A stretch of DNA of 64,000 nucleotides from Flavobacterium wongokense (GTDB lineage Bacteria; Bacteroidota; Bacteroidia; Flavobacteriales; Flavobacteriaceae): NCBI RefSeq assembly GCF_021608265.1, contig NZ_JAKIHP010000001.1, positions 930,001 to 994,000 on the forward strand. Reading direction: 5' to 3'. Of the stretch, positions 8,717 to 16,818 are shown one piece after another (the stretch's first letter is position 1; every line of letters begins with the position of its first letter). The position numbers and the translations under genes were made by a program. The notes under the pieces are model-generated. The model saw only the letters and a program-made list of their open reading frames with translations, was not told the origin of the DNA and searched no databases.

Positions 8717-9688
8717 CTATTTTTTTATTTGAATTGATTTGATGATGGATTCTAATTCGAACATTAAATCACGTTTTTCTTTTGATGGTGCATAACAAAA
8801 TCCTTCCAAAACCAAAATCCTTCTGTGTGCTTTGTCAAATATCACATAATTGATAAATGGCCCCGACATGAAATCGTTCTTCATCTGCCACGTTCCTCTG
8901 GTTTCATAAGCTTTGTTTCCGGCCAAGGTTGTTTTGGAGAAGTAAGGCGAATAGGCTTCATCCGATACCATCTCAGTTCCGTAATCCGAACCATGGATGT
9001 AGGCTCTTCCTATTGAATCCCTCGTTATCACAACATCGGTTACTGCATATTTTGGCCTGATGCTCTTCCACGGAATCTGGTAAATGATTAAGCTGGTATT
9101 CCCGCTGATGATTTCGCTTTTGAGCCAGATGAAATTCTTTCTTCGCATTACATATTCGTATTTGGAAGGAATCAGCAAATCGATGTTGAATTTCTTTTGG
9201 ATTTTTTTGGTATCTAGCAGCGAATCCTTAAAGATTTTCTGGTTGTGGACAATCTCAATGTCGCGCATTTTCTTAATAATCTCAGGAGCGTTTTTCTCGA
9301 GGAGATCAATTATTTCGAAAGAGGTTTTCCCCGAAATATGAAAAGCATTTTGAGGCGAGGCAAATTCATTCTTCTTGAATTCAAACTTATTCTCGTTTTC
9401 CTTTTTAACGATAATGATGTTGCGGCTGTCGGTCGAAAAACCTTCGAAAAGTTTTACCGGATACTGATTGATGGAAAATAAGGGTTCTTCCTGTGGCAAA
9501 CCCAAGACTGGTGAAGCAAATTTGTTTCGGATGCTATCTCCAACCTCGCCATTCCATAGCTGATCGTCAATGATTACCGAAATGGTATTTATGGCTGCGG
9601 AAGATTCTTCCGGAAGCTTGTCTTCCTTGAACGAGCAGGAACTCGCAAGAAACGAGACAAAAAGCCATAAAAAAAGGGTTTTATTCAT
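8717..9688 (-). CDS. DUF4837 family lipoprotein
   Basis: A 323-residue protein. The start at 9688 gives MNKTLFLWLFVSFLASSC, a lipoprotein signal with the lipobox ASSC. The mature part has the DUF4837 pattern: an early INTISVIIDDQLWNGEVG, a central MRRKNFIWLKSE with Arg/Lys-rich tract, and a terminal TRGTWQMKNDFMSGPF followed by LEGFCYAP. In flavobacteria this gene commonly sits downstream of the LysM transglycosylase as here (38-bp gap), so a role in cell-wall or gliding-related envelope biogenesis is possible but unproven. No enzyme motif is seen. Confidence 0.82.
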   Translation of the reverse strand: MNKTLFLWLFVSFLASSCSFKEDKLPEESSAAINTISVIIDDQLWNGEVGDSIRNKFASPVLGLPQEEPLFSINQYPVKLFEGFSTDSRNIIIVKKENENKFEFKKNEFASPQNAFHISGKTSFEIIDLLEKNAPEIIKKMRDIEIVHNQKIFKDSLLDTKKIQKKFNIDLLIPSKYEYVMRRKNFIWLKSEIISGNTSLIIYQIPWKSIRPKYAVTDVVITRDSIGRAYIHGSDYGTEMVSDEAYSPYFSKTTLAGNKAYETRGTWQMKNDFMSGPFINYVIFDKAHRRILVLEGFCYAPSKEKRDLMFELESIIKSIQIKK

Positions 9689-9726
9689 AACTGAAATAAA
9701 ACCCAAATTTATAGAAGATTTTCGGA

Positions 9727-11988
9727 TTAACCGTTAATTTTTAATTTCATGCCGGCTTTTAAACTTTCGTTTTTGATTCCGTTCCATTTTTTCAAATCGG
9801 AAATGGAAACACCCGGATATTTTTTAGCGATGCTGAATAAGGAATCGCCTTTCTTAACGTAATACAGTTTAACCTGGTCCCTGTTGTTGATGGCTAAGTT
9901 TTCCTTGTCTTTCTTAGAAGCGGTTTTGTTGTCAGAAGTAATGATGTACTTTTTACCAACAATTAATTTCGCTCCCAATTGGATGTTATTGTCTTCAAGA
10001 TTGTTCCAATCCTTGATGTCAGAAACCGCAACATCGTATTTACGGGCAATGCCTCCAAGGTTTTCTCCTTTTTCAACAACGTGTTCTGTGATTTTTACTT
10101 CAGCTTTATTCGCGGTTTCCTTAGCAGATTCCTCATTAGCTGCCAACGTTAATTTCAATCCCTGATCCACATTCAAATCATCAAGATTATTCCATTTTTT
10201 TAGGTCTTCTAAACTAATGTTAAATTTTTTGGCAATGCTGAACAGGTTATCCCCTTTTTCAACTACATAAAAATCGCTTGGGTTTTCATCCTCATTTGAA
10301 GCTACAGCATTTTCAACATTTTGAGCTCCTTTCACTTCTTTTCTAACCGTAGTTACCACTCTCTCGTTTCTGATGATTTTCAAACTTTTTCCAGGAACGA
10401 TATTGCTTCCTTTCAGTTTGTTCCATTTTTTAACTTCAGCTACAGTAACTCCGTATTTATCTGAGATTTCACCAAGGTTGTCACCTCTTTTCACTTTGTG
10501 GTATTTTACAACGTCTTTGTAGGATACCACTTTTTCCTCTTTGTAAACTTTAGCAGAATTCGAAGCGATAAGTGTTGGTTCTTTTACCGAAACCGTATCT
10601 GGTTTGGTGATTTTTTTGCTGTTTGAAGCTACAGCTTCCATGGTGTAGATTTTCAATTTTCTTCCCAATGGTGCTTTATTGCCTCTAAGATGGTTCCACT
10701 TTTTAAGTTCGCTCATCGTTATTCCATATCGGTCTGAAATTTCGCTTAAACTATCGCCTTTTCTAACCTTATGATATTTAACTCTCGAAACTGTTGCATC
10801 GTCATCCGAATCATTATTGCTTCTTGATGCCAACATGCTTTCGTATGGTCTTTCTCTTTTATTTGCTTCGTATTTTACGAAAGCATAAATCTTATCTTCA
10901 TTTGAAGTGAATACCGCCACTTTGTTAACCGGTAATCTCAAATAATGGTTTTCTCCAGTGATATAAGGAACTTCCTCTCTTTTGTAGGATGGATTCAAAA
11001 ATTGTAATTCTGCAACAGGAACATCCAACAAATCAGAAATTTGTTTGAACGTCATTGCATTTTTAATCATTACAGTATCGGTTGCAAAATGATTGGCAAT
11101 TGCTTTGTCTGGTTTGATTCCGTGTTCTTTATGGTATTCGAAAATATACATTGTCGCTAAGAAAGCCGGCAGATATCCCTGAGTTTCTTTTGGAAGGTAT
11201 TTTCTAATATTCCAGTAATTTTGTTTCCCACCTGAACGCCTGATTGCTTTTGCTACGTTTCCAGGTCCTGAATTATATGACGCCAACACCAAATCCCAAT
11301 CACCAAAAATATTATACATGTTTTGCATGTATTGGGTTGCAGCCTTACTCGATTTTAATGGGTCGTTTCGGTCATCAACATACGAATTGATGTTTAGTTC
11401 ATATTGTTTTCCGGTTTGGTACATGAACTGCCACAGACCTGTTGCTCCAACTCTTGAAACCGCTCTTGGGTTCAATGCTGATTCTACAACTGCCAAATAC
11501 TTAATTTCTAATGGAATGTTTTGAGCGGCTAAAGATTCTTCAAACAAAGGGAAATAGAATTGAGATACTCCCATTAATCTTTCGAATGCGCGCTTTCTGT
11601 TTTTCAGGAAAGATTTGATAACGTTTTCAAGACCCACGTTATATTCAATGTTGAATGGCGATTTCTCGTCCATTTTCTTCAGTCTTTCCTTCAAAAGTTC
11701 TGTTGGAAGTTCGTAGTCTACTTTTTGATCCACATCGATATTTTTGATATCGGTTGTCAAATCATTGTACAAATCCAAACTTACCATTTCTTTCATCCAC
11801 AAGCTGTCTATGCACGAAGCGATGTTGTCGTGTACGAAAGTTGCTTTGATGGAATCAAGGACTTCCCTTCTGGTTAATGGTTCTTTTTTAACCGCGACTG
11901 TGGCCACTAACGAATCTTGTTGTTCCTGGGCAAAAATTGCCGTGGAAGCTAAGACTAGTGCCAATGAGGTGATTTTTTTTATCGTCAT
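9727..11988 (-). CDS. Membrane-bound lytic murein transglycosylase D-like, SLT plus five LysM
   Basis: A 753-residue periplasmic enzyme that cleaves peptidoglycan glycan strands to 1,6-anhydromuropeptides. Signal peptide at 1-20 (ASTAIFAQ). The SLT domain lies at about 150-290, with catalytic Glu169 in VVESALNP, then GATGLWQFM and ASYNSGPGNVAKAI. A degenerate LysM-like stretch (310-356) follows, then five clear LysM modules at about 404-448, 495-538, 573-615, 634-676 and 708-751, separated by low-complexity linkers. E. coli MltD has fewer LysM modules, so wall anchoring here is strong. It heads an operon with the DUF4837 lipoprotein and the GNAT gene. Confidence 0.94.
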   Translation of the reverse strand: MTIKKITSLALVLASTAIFAQEQQDSLVATVAVKKEPLTRREVLDSIKATFVHDNIASCIDSLWMKEMVSLDLYNDLTTDIKNIDVDQKVDYELPTELLKERLKKMDEKSPFNIEYNVGLENVIKSFLKNRKRAFERLMGVSQFYFPLFEESLAAQNIPLEIKYLAVVESALNPRAVSRVGATGLWQFMYQTGKQYELNINSYVDDRNDPLKSSKAATQYMQNMYNIFGDWDLVLASYNSGPGNVAKAIRRSGGKQNYWNIRKYLPKETQGYLPAFLATMYIFEYHKEHGIKPDKAIANHFATDTVMIKNAMTFKQISDLLDVPVAELQFLNPSYKREEVPYITGENHYLRLPVNKVAVFTSNEDKIYAFVKYEANKRERPYESMLASRSNNDSDDDATVSRVKYHKVRKGDSLSEISDRYGITMSELKKWNHLRGNKAPLGRKLKIYTMEAVASNSKKITKPDTVSVKEPTLIASNSAKVYKEEKVVSYKDVVKYHKVKRGDNLGEISDKYGVTVAEVKKWNKLKGSNIVPGKSLKIIRNERVVTTVRKEVKGAQNVENAVASNEDENPSDFYVVEKGDNLFSIAKKFNISLEDLKKWNNLDDLNVDQGLKLTLAANEESAKETANKAEVKITEHVVEKGENLGGIARKYDVAVSDIKDWNNLEDNNIQLGAKLIVGKKYIITSDNKTASKKDKENLAINNRDQVKLYYVKKGDSLFSIAKKYPGVSISDLKKWNGIKNESLKAGMKLKING

Positions 11989-12098
11989 AACTTTATTTTT
12001 GTAAAGTGTTATATTTCAAATTTCTAGGTTATTAATTGTAACCAATTAATAACGCAGGATAATCTTTTTTATTGTGCAGCGTAAAAACTTTAACTTTT

Positions 12099-13286
12099 TT
12101 AATCTAAAATCGCTGCGATTCCAGGTAATGTTCTTCCTTCCAGCATTTCCAACATAGCGCCACCTCCAGTGGATACATAACTCATTTTATCTTCAAGTCC
12201 GAACTGTTTTACAGCTGCAACCGAATCTCCTCCGCCAACAAGTGAAAAAGCTCCATTCTTTGTTGATGCTGCAATATCATTCCCCAATTCAATGGTTCCT
12301 TTTGCAAACTTTTCCATTTCAAAAACTCCTAACGGACCATTCCAAAGGATTGTTTTGGATTCCATGATTACCTTTCTGAAATTCTCCAATGATTTTGGAC
12401 CGGCATCCAAGCCTTGCCAACCTTCAGGAATTTCATTAACATCAACTACCTGTGTTTTGGCGTCATTCGAAAAAGCATCTGCTGCCACAACATCAACCGG
12501 AATATGTATCTGAACGTTTTTTTCTTTTGCTAATCTTAAAATCTCCAAAGCCAAATCCTGTTTATCATCTTCACAGATTGAATTCCCAATCTTTCCGCCT
12601 AAGGCTTTTACAAAAGTGAATGTCATTCCACCACCAATAATCATGTGATCCACTTTGTCTAAAATATTCTCAATAACTGTAATCTTTGAAGAAACTTTCG
12701 AACCTCCAAGAACTGCCGTTACTGGCTTTACCGAGTTATTCAAAACCCTGTTTAAACTTTCTATTTCCTTTGCCAAAAGCAATCCGAAACATTTATCGTT
12801 TGGAAAGAATTTTGCAATTATCGTTGTCGATGCATGCGCTCTATGAGCTGTTCCAAAGGCATCGTTAACATAAATGTCTCCAAGTGATGCTAATTCCTTT
12901 GCAAAAGTTTCATCTCCTGCTTCTTCCTCGGCATAAAAACGAAGGTTTTCCAGCAATAAAACTTCGCCTGGTTTTAAATTCGCGGCTGCATTTTGGGCAA
13001 CTTCACCTCTGCAATCTGAAGCAAATTGAACTTTTACGCCCAAGACTTCAGACACTTTTTCCACTATGTGTTTGAGCGAATATTTTTCTTCTTTCCCCTT
13101 TGGCCTTCCTAAATGCGACATCAGTATTACACTGCCTCCATCGGCTAGAATCTTATCTATAGTTGGCTTTGCGGCTTCAATCCTGTTGGCATCGGTAACG
13201 TTGAAATCCTCGTCTAAAGGCACATTGAAATCAACTCTAATTATTGCTTTTTTGTCTTTGAAATTGAAATCCTGAAGCGTTTTCAT
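12099..13286 (-). CDS. pgk: Phosphoglycerate kinase
   Basis: A 395-residue cytoplasmic glycolytic enzyme transferring phosphate from 1,3-bisphosphoglycerate to ADP. Family landmarks are RVDFNVPLD near the N-terminus, [35 protein letters not shown] and GGGDSVAAV close to the C-terminus. Length is normal for bacterial Pgk. A candidate promoter box TATATTTG lies 28 bp upstream of the start on the - strand and a short inverted repeat lies just beyond it. It is transcribed alone, divergently from holB. Confidence 0.97.
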   Translation of the reverse strand: MKTLQDFNFKDKKAIIRVDFNVPLDEDFNVTDANRIEAAKPTIDKILADGGSVILMSHLGRPKGKEEKYSLKHIVEKVSEVLGVKVQFASDCRGEVAQNAAANLKPGEVLLLENLRFYAEEEAGDETFAKELASLGDIYVNDAFGTAHRAHASTTIIAKFFPNDKCFGLLLAKEIESLNRVLNNSVKPVTAVLGGSKVSSKITVIENILDKVDHMIIGGGMTFTFVKALGGKIGNSICEDDKQDLALEILRLAKEKNVQIHIPVDVVAADAFSNDAKTQVVDVNEIPEGWQGLDAGPKSLENFRKVIMESKTILWNGPLGVFEMEKFAKGTIELGNDIAASTKNGAFSLVGGGDSVAAVKQFGLEDKMSYVSTGGGAMLEMLEGRTLPGIAAILD

Positions 13287-13314
13287 TTAGTAATTTAAAG
13301 GGTTTGAATCCTTG

Positions 13315-13322
13315 CAAATATA
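13315..13322 (-). promoter_or_regulatory. Candidate -7 box of pgk
   Basis: The - strand reads TATATTTG, an exact match to the Bacteroidota -7 consensus TAnnTTTG, 28 bp upstream of the pgk start. No clear TTG -33 element is seen at the usual spacing. Confidence 0.55.
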
Positions 13323-13336
13323 GTAAAAATAACTTT

Positions 13337-13365
13337 CATCGATTGATTTTAACCTTTTATCGATG
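13337..13365. promoter_or_regulatory. Inverted repeat upstream of pgk promoter
   Basis: CATCGAT (13337-13343) and ATCGATG (13359-13365) form a 7-bp inverted repeat with a 15-nt spacer. It overlaps the expected -33 region of the pgk promoter, so it could be a regulator-binding site; it could also be chance. Confidence 0.3.
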
Positions 13366-13497
13366 TTTCTTAAGGGAAAATTAAGCCATAAAAACTTTGC
13401 TGTCAAACAAATAGAAAATAATTCTCAACGACTTTATGAACAATTTTACTGATTGAATATCTGCGTAAATCCGTTATTATTAGCTAAATATTTCTTC

Positions 13498-13505
13498 TAT
13501 ATTTG
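13498..13505 (+). promoter_or_regulatory. Candidate -7 box of holB, nearly leaderless
   Basis: TATATTTG ends only 4 bp before the holB ATG (13510). If it is the real promoter, the transcript starts at or next to the start codon. Confidence 0.5.
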
Positions 13506-13509
13506 CCTT

Positions 13510-14658
13510 ATGCAGTTTTCAGATATACTTGGTCAGGATTACATTAAGAATCATTTAGTTAAGAGCGCGTTGTCAGGGAGGATTCCGCATGCGCAATTAT
13601 TCGTTGGCCCAGAAGGTTGTGGCACTTTGGCGATGGCGATTGCCTATGCCCAGTTTGTTTTATGTTCCAATTCGGGAAATGAAAACAATGGCGGCAATGA
13701 TGCCTGCAACTTGAAATTCCAGTCGCTTTCACATCCTGATCTGCATTTTGTATACCCAAATGTTACCAATGAAGATGTAAAGACCAAACCAAAAAGTGCT
13801 GATTTTATAACAGATTGGCGTGATTTTGTTTTGGCAAGCCCGTATGGAAGCTTGTTTGATTGGTACAAACATTTAGGCGTTCAAAACAAGCAGGGTGAAA
13901 TTCGGGTGGAAGATGCCCAGGATATTCTTAAATCATTGGCATTGAAATCTTATGAAGGTGGTTATAAAATTATGATTGTGTGGATGGCCGATAAAATGAA
14001 TATTTCGGCTTCAAACAAACTTTTGAAACTGCTGGAAGAACCACCGGAAAAAACACTTTTCCTGTTGATTTCTGAAAACGAAGAGGACATAATCCAAACC
14101 ATCCGTTCGCGTTGCCAGGTTTTGCATTTTGGTGCTTTACCAGAAGCTGTTATTACAAAAGCCTTAAAGGAAAAATACTTTTTGGATGATGCTTCTGCCA
14201 GTAAAGTGGCACATCAGGCACAGGGAAATTACAATAAGGCAGAGCATATCGTTAAAAACGACGCTGAAGATTTGCCTTTTGAAAAGTGGTTTGTGGATTG
14301 GGTCCGTGCTGCCTTTAGAGCAAAAGGAAATGCTTCGGCAATCCAGGATTTGATTTTGTGGAGCGAAGAAATTGCAGGGTTGGGACGCGAAGGCCAAAAA
14401 CAGTTCCTGAATTATTGCATAGTGATGTTCAGACAGGCTTTATTACATAATTATGAAACCAAAAATTTGGTTTATGTAGAGCCGAAAGTGGAGAACTTTA
14501 GTTTCGATAAATTTGCTCCTTTTGTGAATGGAAACAATATAAATGCTATTTTTAATGAACTTTCTAATGCGATTTACCATATTGAGCGCAATGGAAATGC
14601 GAAAATCATACTAACCGATTTATCCATAAAACTGACCCGATTAATTCATAAAAACTAA
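13510..14658 (+). CDS. holB: DNA polymerase III delta' subunit
   Basis: A 382-residue clamp-loader subunit that opens the sliding clamp with tau and delta during replication. The start chosen is MQFSDILGQDYIKNHL at 13510, matching the usual N-terminus; the frame extends 19 codons upstream, but that segment looks intergenic. The P-loop position reads GPEGCGTLA (33-41), lacking the Lys-Thr of a Walker A motif, as in delta' proteins that no longer hydrolyse ATP. The SRC-type sensor motif is IRSRCQVLHF. A zinc-module region is shortened. DoxX follows after 5 bp. Confident in family and role. Confidence 0.92.
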   Translation: MQFSDILGQDYIKNHLVKSALSGRIPHAQLFVGPEGCGTLAMAIAYAQFVLCSNSGNENNGGNDACNLKFQSLSHPDLHFVYPNVTNEDVKTKPKSADFITDWRDFVLASPYGSLFDWYKHLGVQNKQGEIRVEDAQDILKSLALKSYEGGYKIMIVWMADKMNISASNKLLKLLEEPPEKTLFLLISENEEDIIQTIRSRCQVLHFGALPEAVITKALKEKYFLDDASASKVAHQAQGNYNKAEHIVKNDAEDLPFEKWFVDWVRAAFRAKGNASAIQDLILWSEEIAGLGREGQKQFLNYCIVMFRQALLHNYETKNLVYVEPKVENFSFDKFAPFVNGNNINAIFNELSNAIYHIERNGNAKIILTDLSIKLTRLIHKN

Positions 14659-14663
14659 CCATT

Positions 14664-15050
14664 ATGACTAATACCGCTTCAATTCTTGTTTTGATTTTTT
14701 TAGCCGTGACTTTTATCCAATCAGCTTACGACAAAGTATTTGCCTGGAAGGATAATGTGGATTGGTTAAAAGGGCATTTTGCCAATACTTCGTTGTTGAA
14801 AAATAACGTCCCTCTTGCGCTTGGAATTATTTTACTTTTAGAACTTGTCACGGGCGTACTTACGCTTGTGGGTTGCGCACAGATTTTGATTAATGGAGAC
14901 CGCGCTTTTGGGTTTTATGGGGCAGTGTTTTCCTGTATTACTTTGATTTTGTTGCTTTTAGGACAAAGATTGGCCAAAGATTATGACGGGGCAAGAACTA
15001 TTGCCATTTATTTTGTTCCTGCTGTTTTGGCTGTATTTTGGCTGAGTTAA
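14664..15050 (+). CDS. DoxX-like membrane protein
   Basis: A 128-residue inner-membrane protein with four predicted helices: about 5-22, 45-70, 82-98 and 110-127. The segment WLKGHFANTSLLKNN between helices 1 and 2 and LGIILLLELVTGVL in helix 2 are typical of DoxX-family proteins. Members are linked to redox or sulfur metabolism in some organisms, but a general function is not settled. It lies 5 bp downstream of holB, suggesting co-transcription, and ends at a strong bidirectional terminator. Confidence 0.8.
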   Translation: MTNTASILVLIFLAVTFIQSAYDKVFAWKDNVDWLKGHFANTSLLKNNVPLALGIILLLELVTGVLTLVGCAQILINGDRAFGFYGAVFSCITLILLLLGQRLAKDYDGARTIAIYFVPAVLAVFWLS

Positions 15051-15066
15051 ACTGAGCTATTCCCAT

Positions 15067-15098
15067 AAAAAAAGCCGTCCAAAATGGACGGCTTTTTT
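15067..15098. terminator. Strong bidirectional terminator
   Basis: The stem GCCGTCCA / TGGACGGC with an AAA loop has an A-run before and a T-run after. It separates the + strand DoxX gene from the convergent OmpH-like gene. Confidence 0.9.
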
Positions 15099-15114
15099 GC
15101 TTTTATAAAGAGAA

Positions 15115-15681
15115 TTATTTTTTTTCCTCTGTAGTCTCTTCTTTTTTACCGGTTGATTTGTACTTATCATTCACTATTTTAATTACTTCCTTAGTGATAT
15201 CATAACTATCCTTTGCATATAAAACAGTTGCAGTCTCTCCTGTTCCATAGATGTAATCGTATCCTTTTTCTTTTCCGAAATCCTTGATTATTTTTCTGTA
15301 GGTTTTCACCAAGGTATCCATCTCAACACCGCTTTCCTGTTGCAATTGCTGTAACATTGCCTGTTGCGCATAACTGAGTTCCTGCTCTCTTTTTTGTAGT
15401 TCAGATCCTTTTTGTTGTGCCCAAGCCTGGCCATTTTTTTGAGCATTATCCCTAAAACTGGAGGCTTCTGCCTTAAATCGTGCCACTTCTGCTTCAAGCT
15501 GGTTGCCCATCACTTTAGATTTATCTTTATATTTCGCTTCTATATCTTTAGCTTCTGTTGATTCTTCCATCAATTTTGAAGTATCAATATAAGCTGTTTT
15601 AAATTCTTTAGTTTCTGTTGCTGATTTATTGCAGGAAATAAGTGCAATTGCGAATGCAAAAAGGATGATTGTTTTTTTCAT
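15115..15681 (-). CDS. OmpH/Skp-like periplasmic chaperone, lipoprotein form
   Basis: A 188-residue protein. The N-terminus MKKTIILFAFAIALISC is a lipoprotein signal with the lipobox LISC. The mature part follows Skp/OmpH layout: a first beta strand TAYIDTSKLMEES, a long Glu/Gln/Lys-rich coiled coil (about 45-120), and a final strand YDYIYGTGETATVLYAKDSYDIT leading into the closing helix. Skp proteins hold outer-membrane proteins unfolded in the periplasm. The lipid anchor would tether this one to a membrane. The tail is charged (KKEETTEEKK). Sits alone between a terminator and a 238-bp gap. Confidence 0.85.
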   Translation of the reverse strand: MKKTIILFAFAIALISCNKSATETKEFKTAYIDTSKLMEESTEAKDIEAKYKDKSKVMGNQLEAEVARFKAEASSFRDNAQKNGQAWAQQKGSELQKREQELSYAQQAMLQQLQQESGVEMDTLVKTYRKIIKDFGKEKGYDYIYGTGETATVLYAKDSYDITKEVIKIVNDKYKSTGKKEETTEEKK

Positions 15682-15919
15682 TACTATTTAATAAAATTAA
15701 TTTTGGTTTTCAAAAGTATAAAAATAAAATTCAATAATCTAAAGTTGAGTTTTTATGGTTTTATTAATCATAAAGATTAACTATTGTAAAATGAATAGCT
15801 ATACTCGTTATTTATTGTTTTTGACTTCAAATAAAGCGTTTTAAAAGGAGTTTGAATTTTCAACACCTTGCAACATGCGCGTATCGCTTTTCGCTAAATA
15901 ATGCTTTTTAAATTGATTT

Positions 15920-16765
15920 TTACTGGTTTTTTATGAGATAAATGTGCGAAGAATACTCTTTTGTCTGCTTTCCGCTCTTGTTTGATTTTAATCCGACAAA
16001 AAATGCCTTTACGAAATTCATTTTACCTGTTTTATATTTTTCGGATAATAAGCTCACATAAAAACTGTCAAATTTCATCGGAAGTACTTCAGCCAATTTC
16101 ATATCTTTTTCTGAAAATAATTTCTGGATTGTAGTTTTTGAAAAGTGCCAAATATGTCTTGGTACATCATAGGCTGCCCAGAATCTTCCATAATAATTGG
16201 CGTCAAAAGATTTAAAATTTGGTACCGCAATAAAAATGGTTCCCGTTGGTTTCAATAATCTTTTCAATTCTGAAATATATTCATCCAGATTGGGAACATG
16301 TTCCAATACATGCCACATAGTTATTACGTCAAAAGAATGGTCTTCCAAATCAGAAAGATTGTCAGCAAAATTCACTCCTTTATTAATTGCGATTGATTTT
16401 GCTTTAGAACTTGGTTCAATTCCGGTTGTCTGCCACCCATCATTATTTGCGGCTACCAAAAAATCTCCCGTTCCAGCTCCAATGTCCAAAAGTTTTCCTT
16501 TTGTTGAATTTGCGTTAATCAGTTTGACTTTATTCTTAAGTGCAATATTTTTGATAAAATGATACATTCTTTCAAAAAGGGATCGCTTTCCATCAGTGTG
16601 GGAAATATAATCATCGCTTTCGTAATAGCTTGGCAATTTCTCTAAACTGGGTTTTGGAAATGTAATCAGCAAATCATATTCCGGGTTGTGGTGTAATTCG
16701 AAAATTTCTTTTGAAACAGAATAATCTCTGACTTTTTGAAAAAAAATATTGTTTTGAAAACTCAT
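15920..16765 (-). CDS. Class I SAM-dependent methyltransferase
   Basis: A 281-residue cytoplasmic methyltransferase. SAM-binding motif I is KLLDIGAGTGDFLVAA (about 88-103), the acidic end of strand 2 is TGIEPS, motif IV is FDVITMWHVLEHVPN and a later GTIFIAVPNFKS matches motif VI. The N-terminal 60 residues (FELHHNPEYDLLITFPKP) resemble methyltransferases acting in glycan or lipid biosynthesis but lack the Cys4 zinc module many of them carry. Substrate is unknown. It lies downstream of mnmG on the same strand with about 53 bp between, a space that contains a parS-like site. Confidence 0.87.
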   Translation of the reverse strand: MSFQNNIFFQKVRDYSVSKEIFELHHNPEYDLLITFPKPSLEKLPSYYESDDYISHTDGKRSLFERMYHFIKNIALKNKVKLINANSTKGKLLDIGAGTGDFLVAANNDGWQTTGIEPSSKAKSIAINKGVNFADNLSDLEDHSFDVITMWHVLEHVPNLDEYISELKRLLKPTGTIFIAVPNFKSFDANYYGRFWAAYDVPRHIWHFSKTTIQKLFSEKDMKLAEVLPMKFDSFYVSLLSEKYKTGKMNFVKAFFVGLKSNKSGKQTKEYSSHIYLIKNQ

Positions 16766-16798
16766 ATAAACTCTTTATTGATAAGGCTTGGCGAACTT

Positions 16799-16814
16799 AG
16801 TTTCACGTGGAACG
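16799..16814. other. parS-like site (14/16) downstream of mnmG
   Basis: AGTTTCACGTGGAACG differs from the ParB-binding parS sequence TGTTTCACGTGGAACA only at the outermost base on each side. It lies in the short gap between mnmG and the methyltransferase. See the perfect copy at 18699. Confidence 0.75.
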
Positions 16815-16818
16815 CAAA

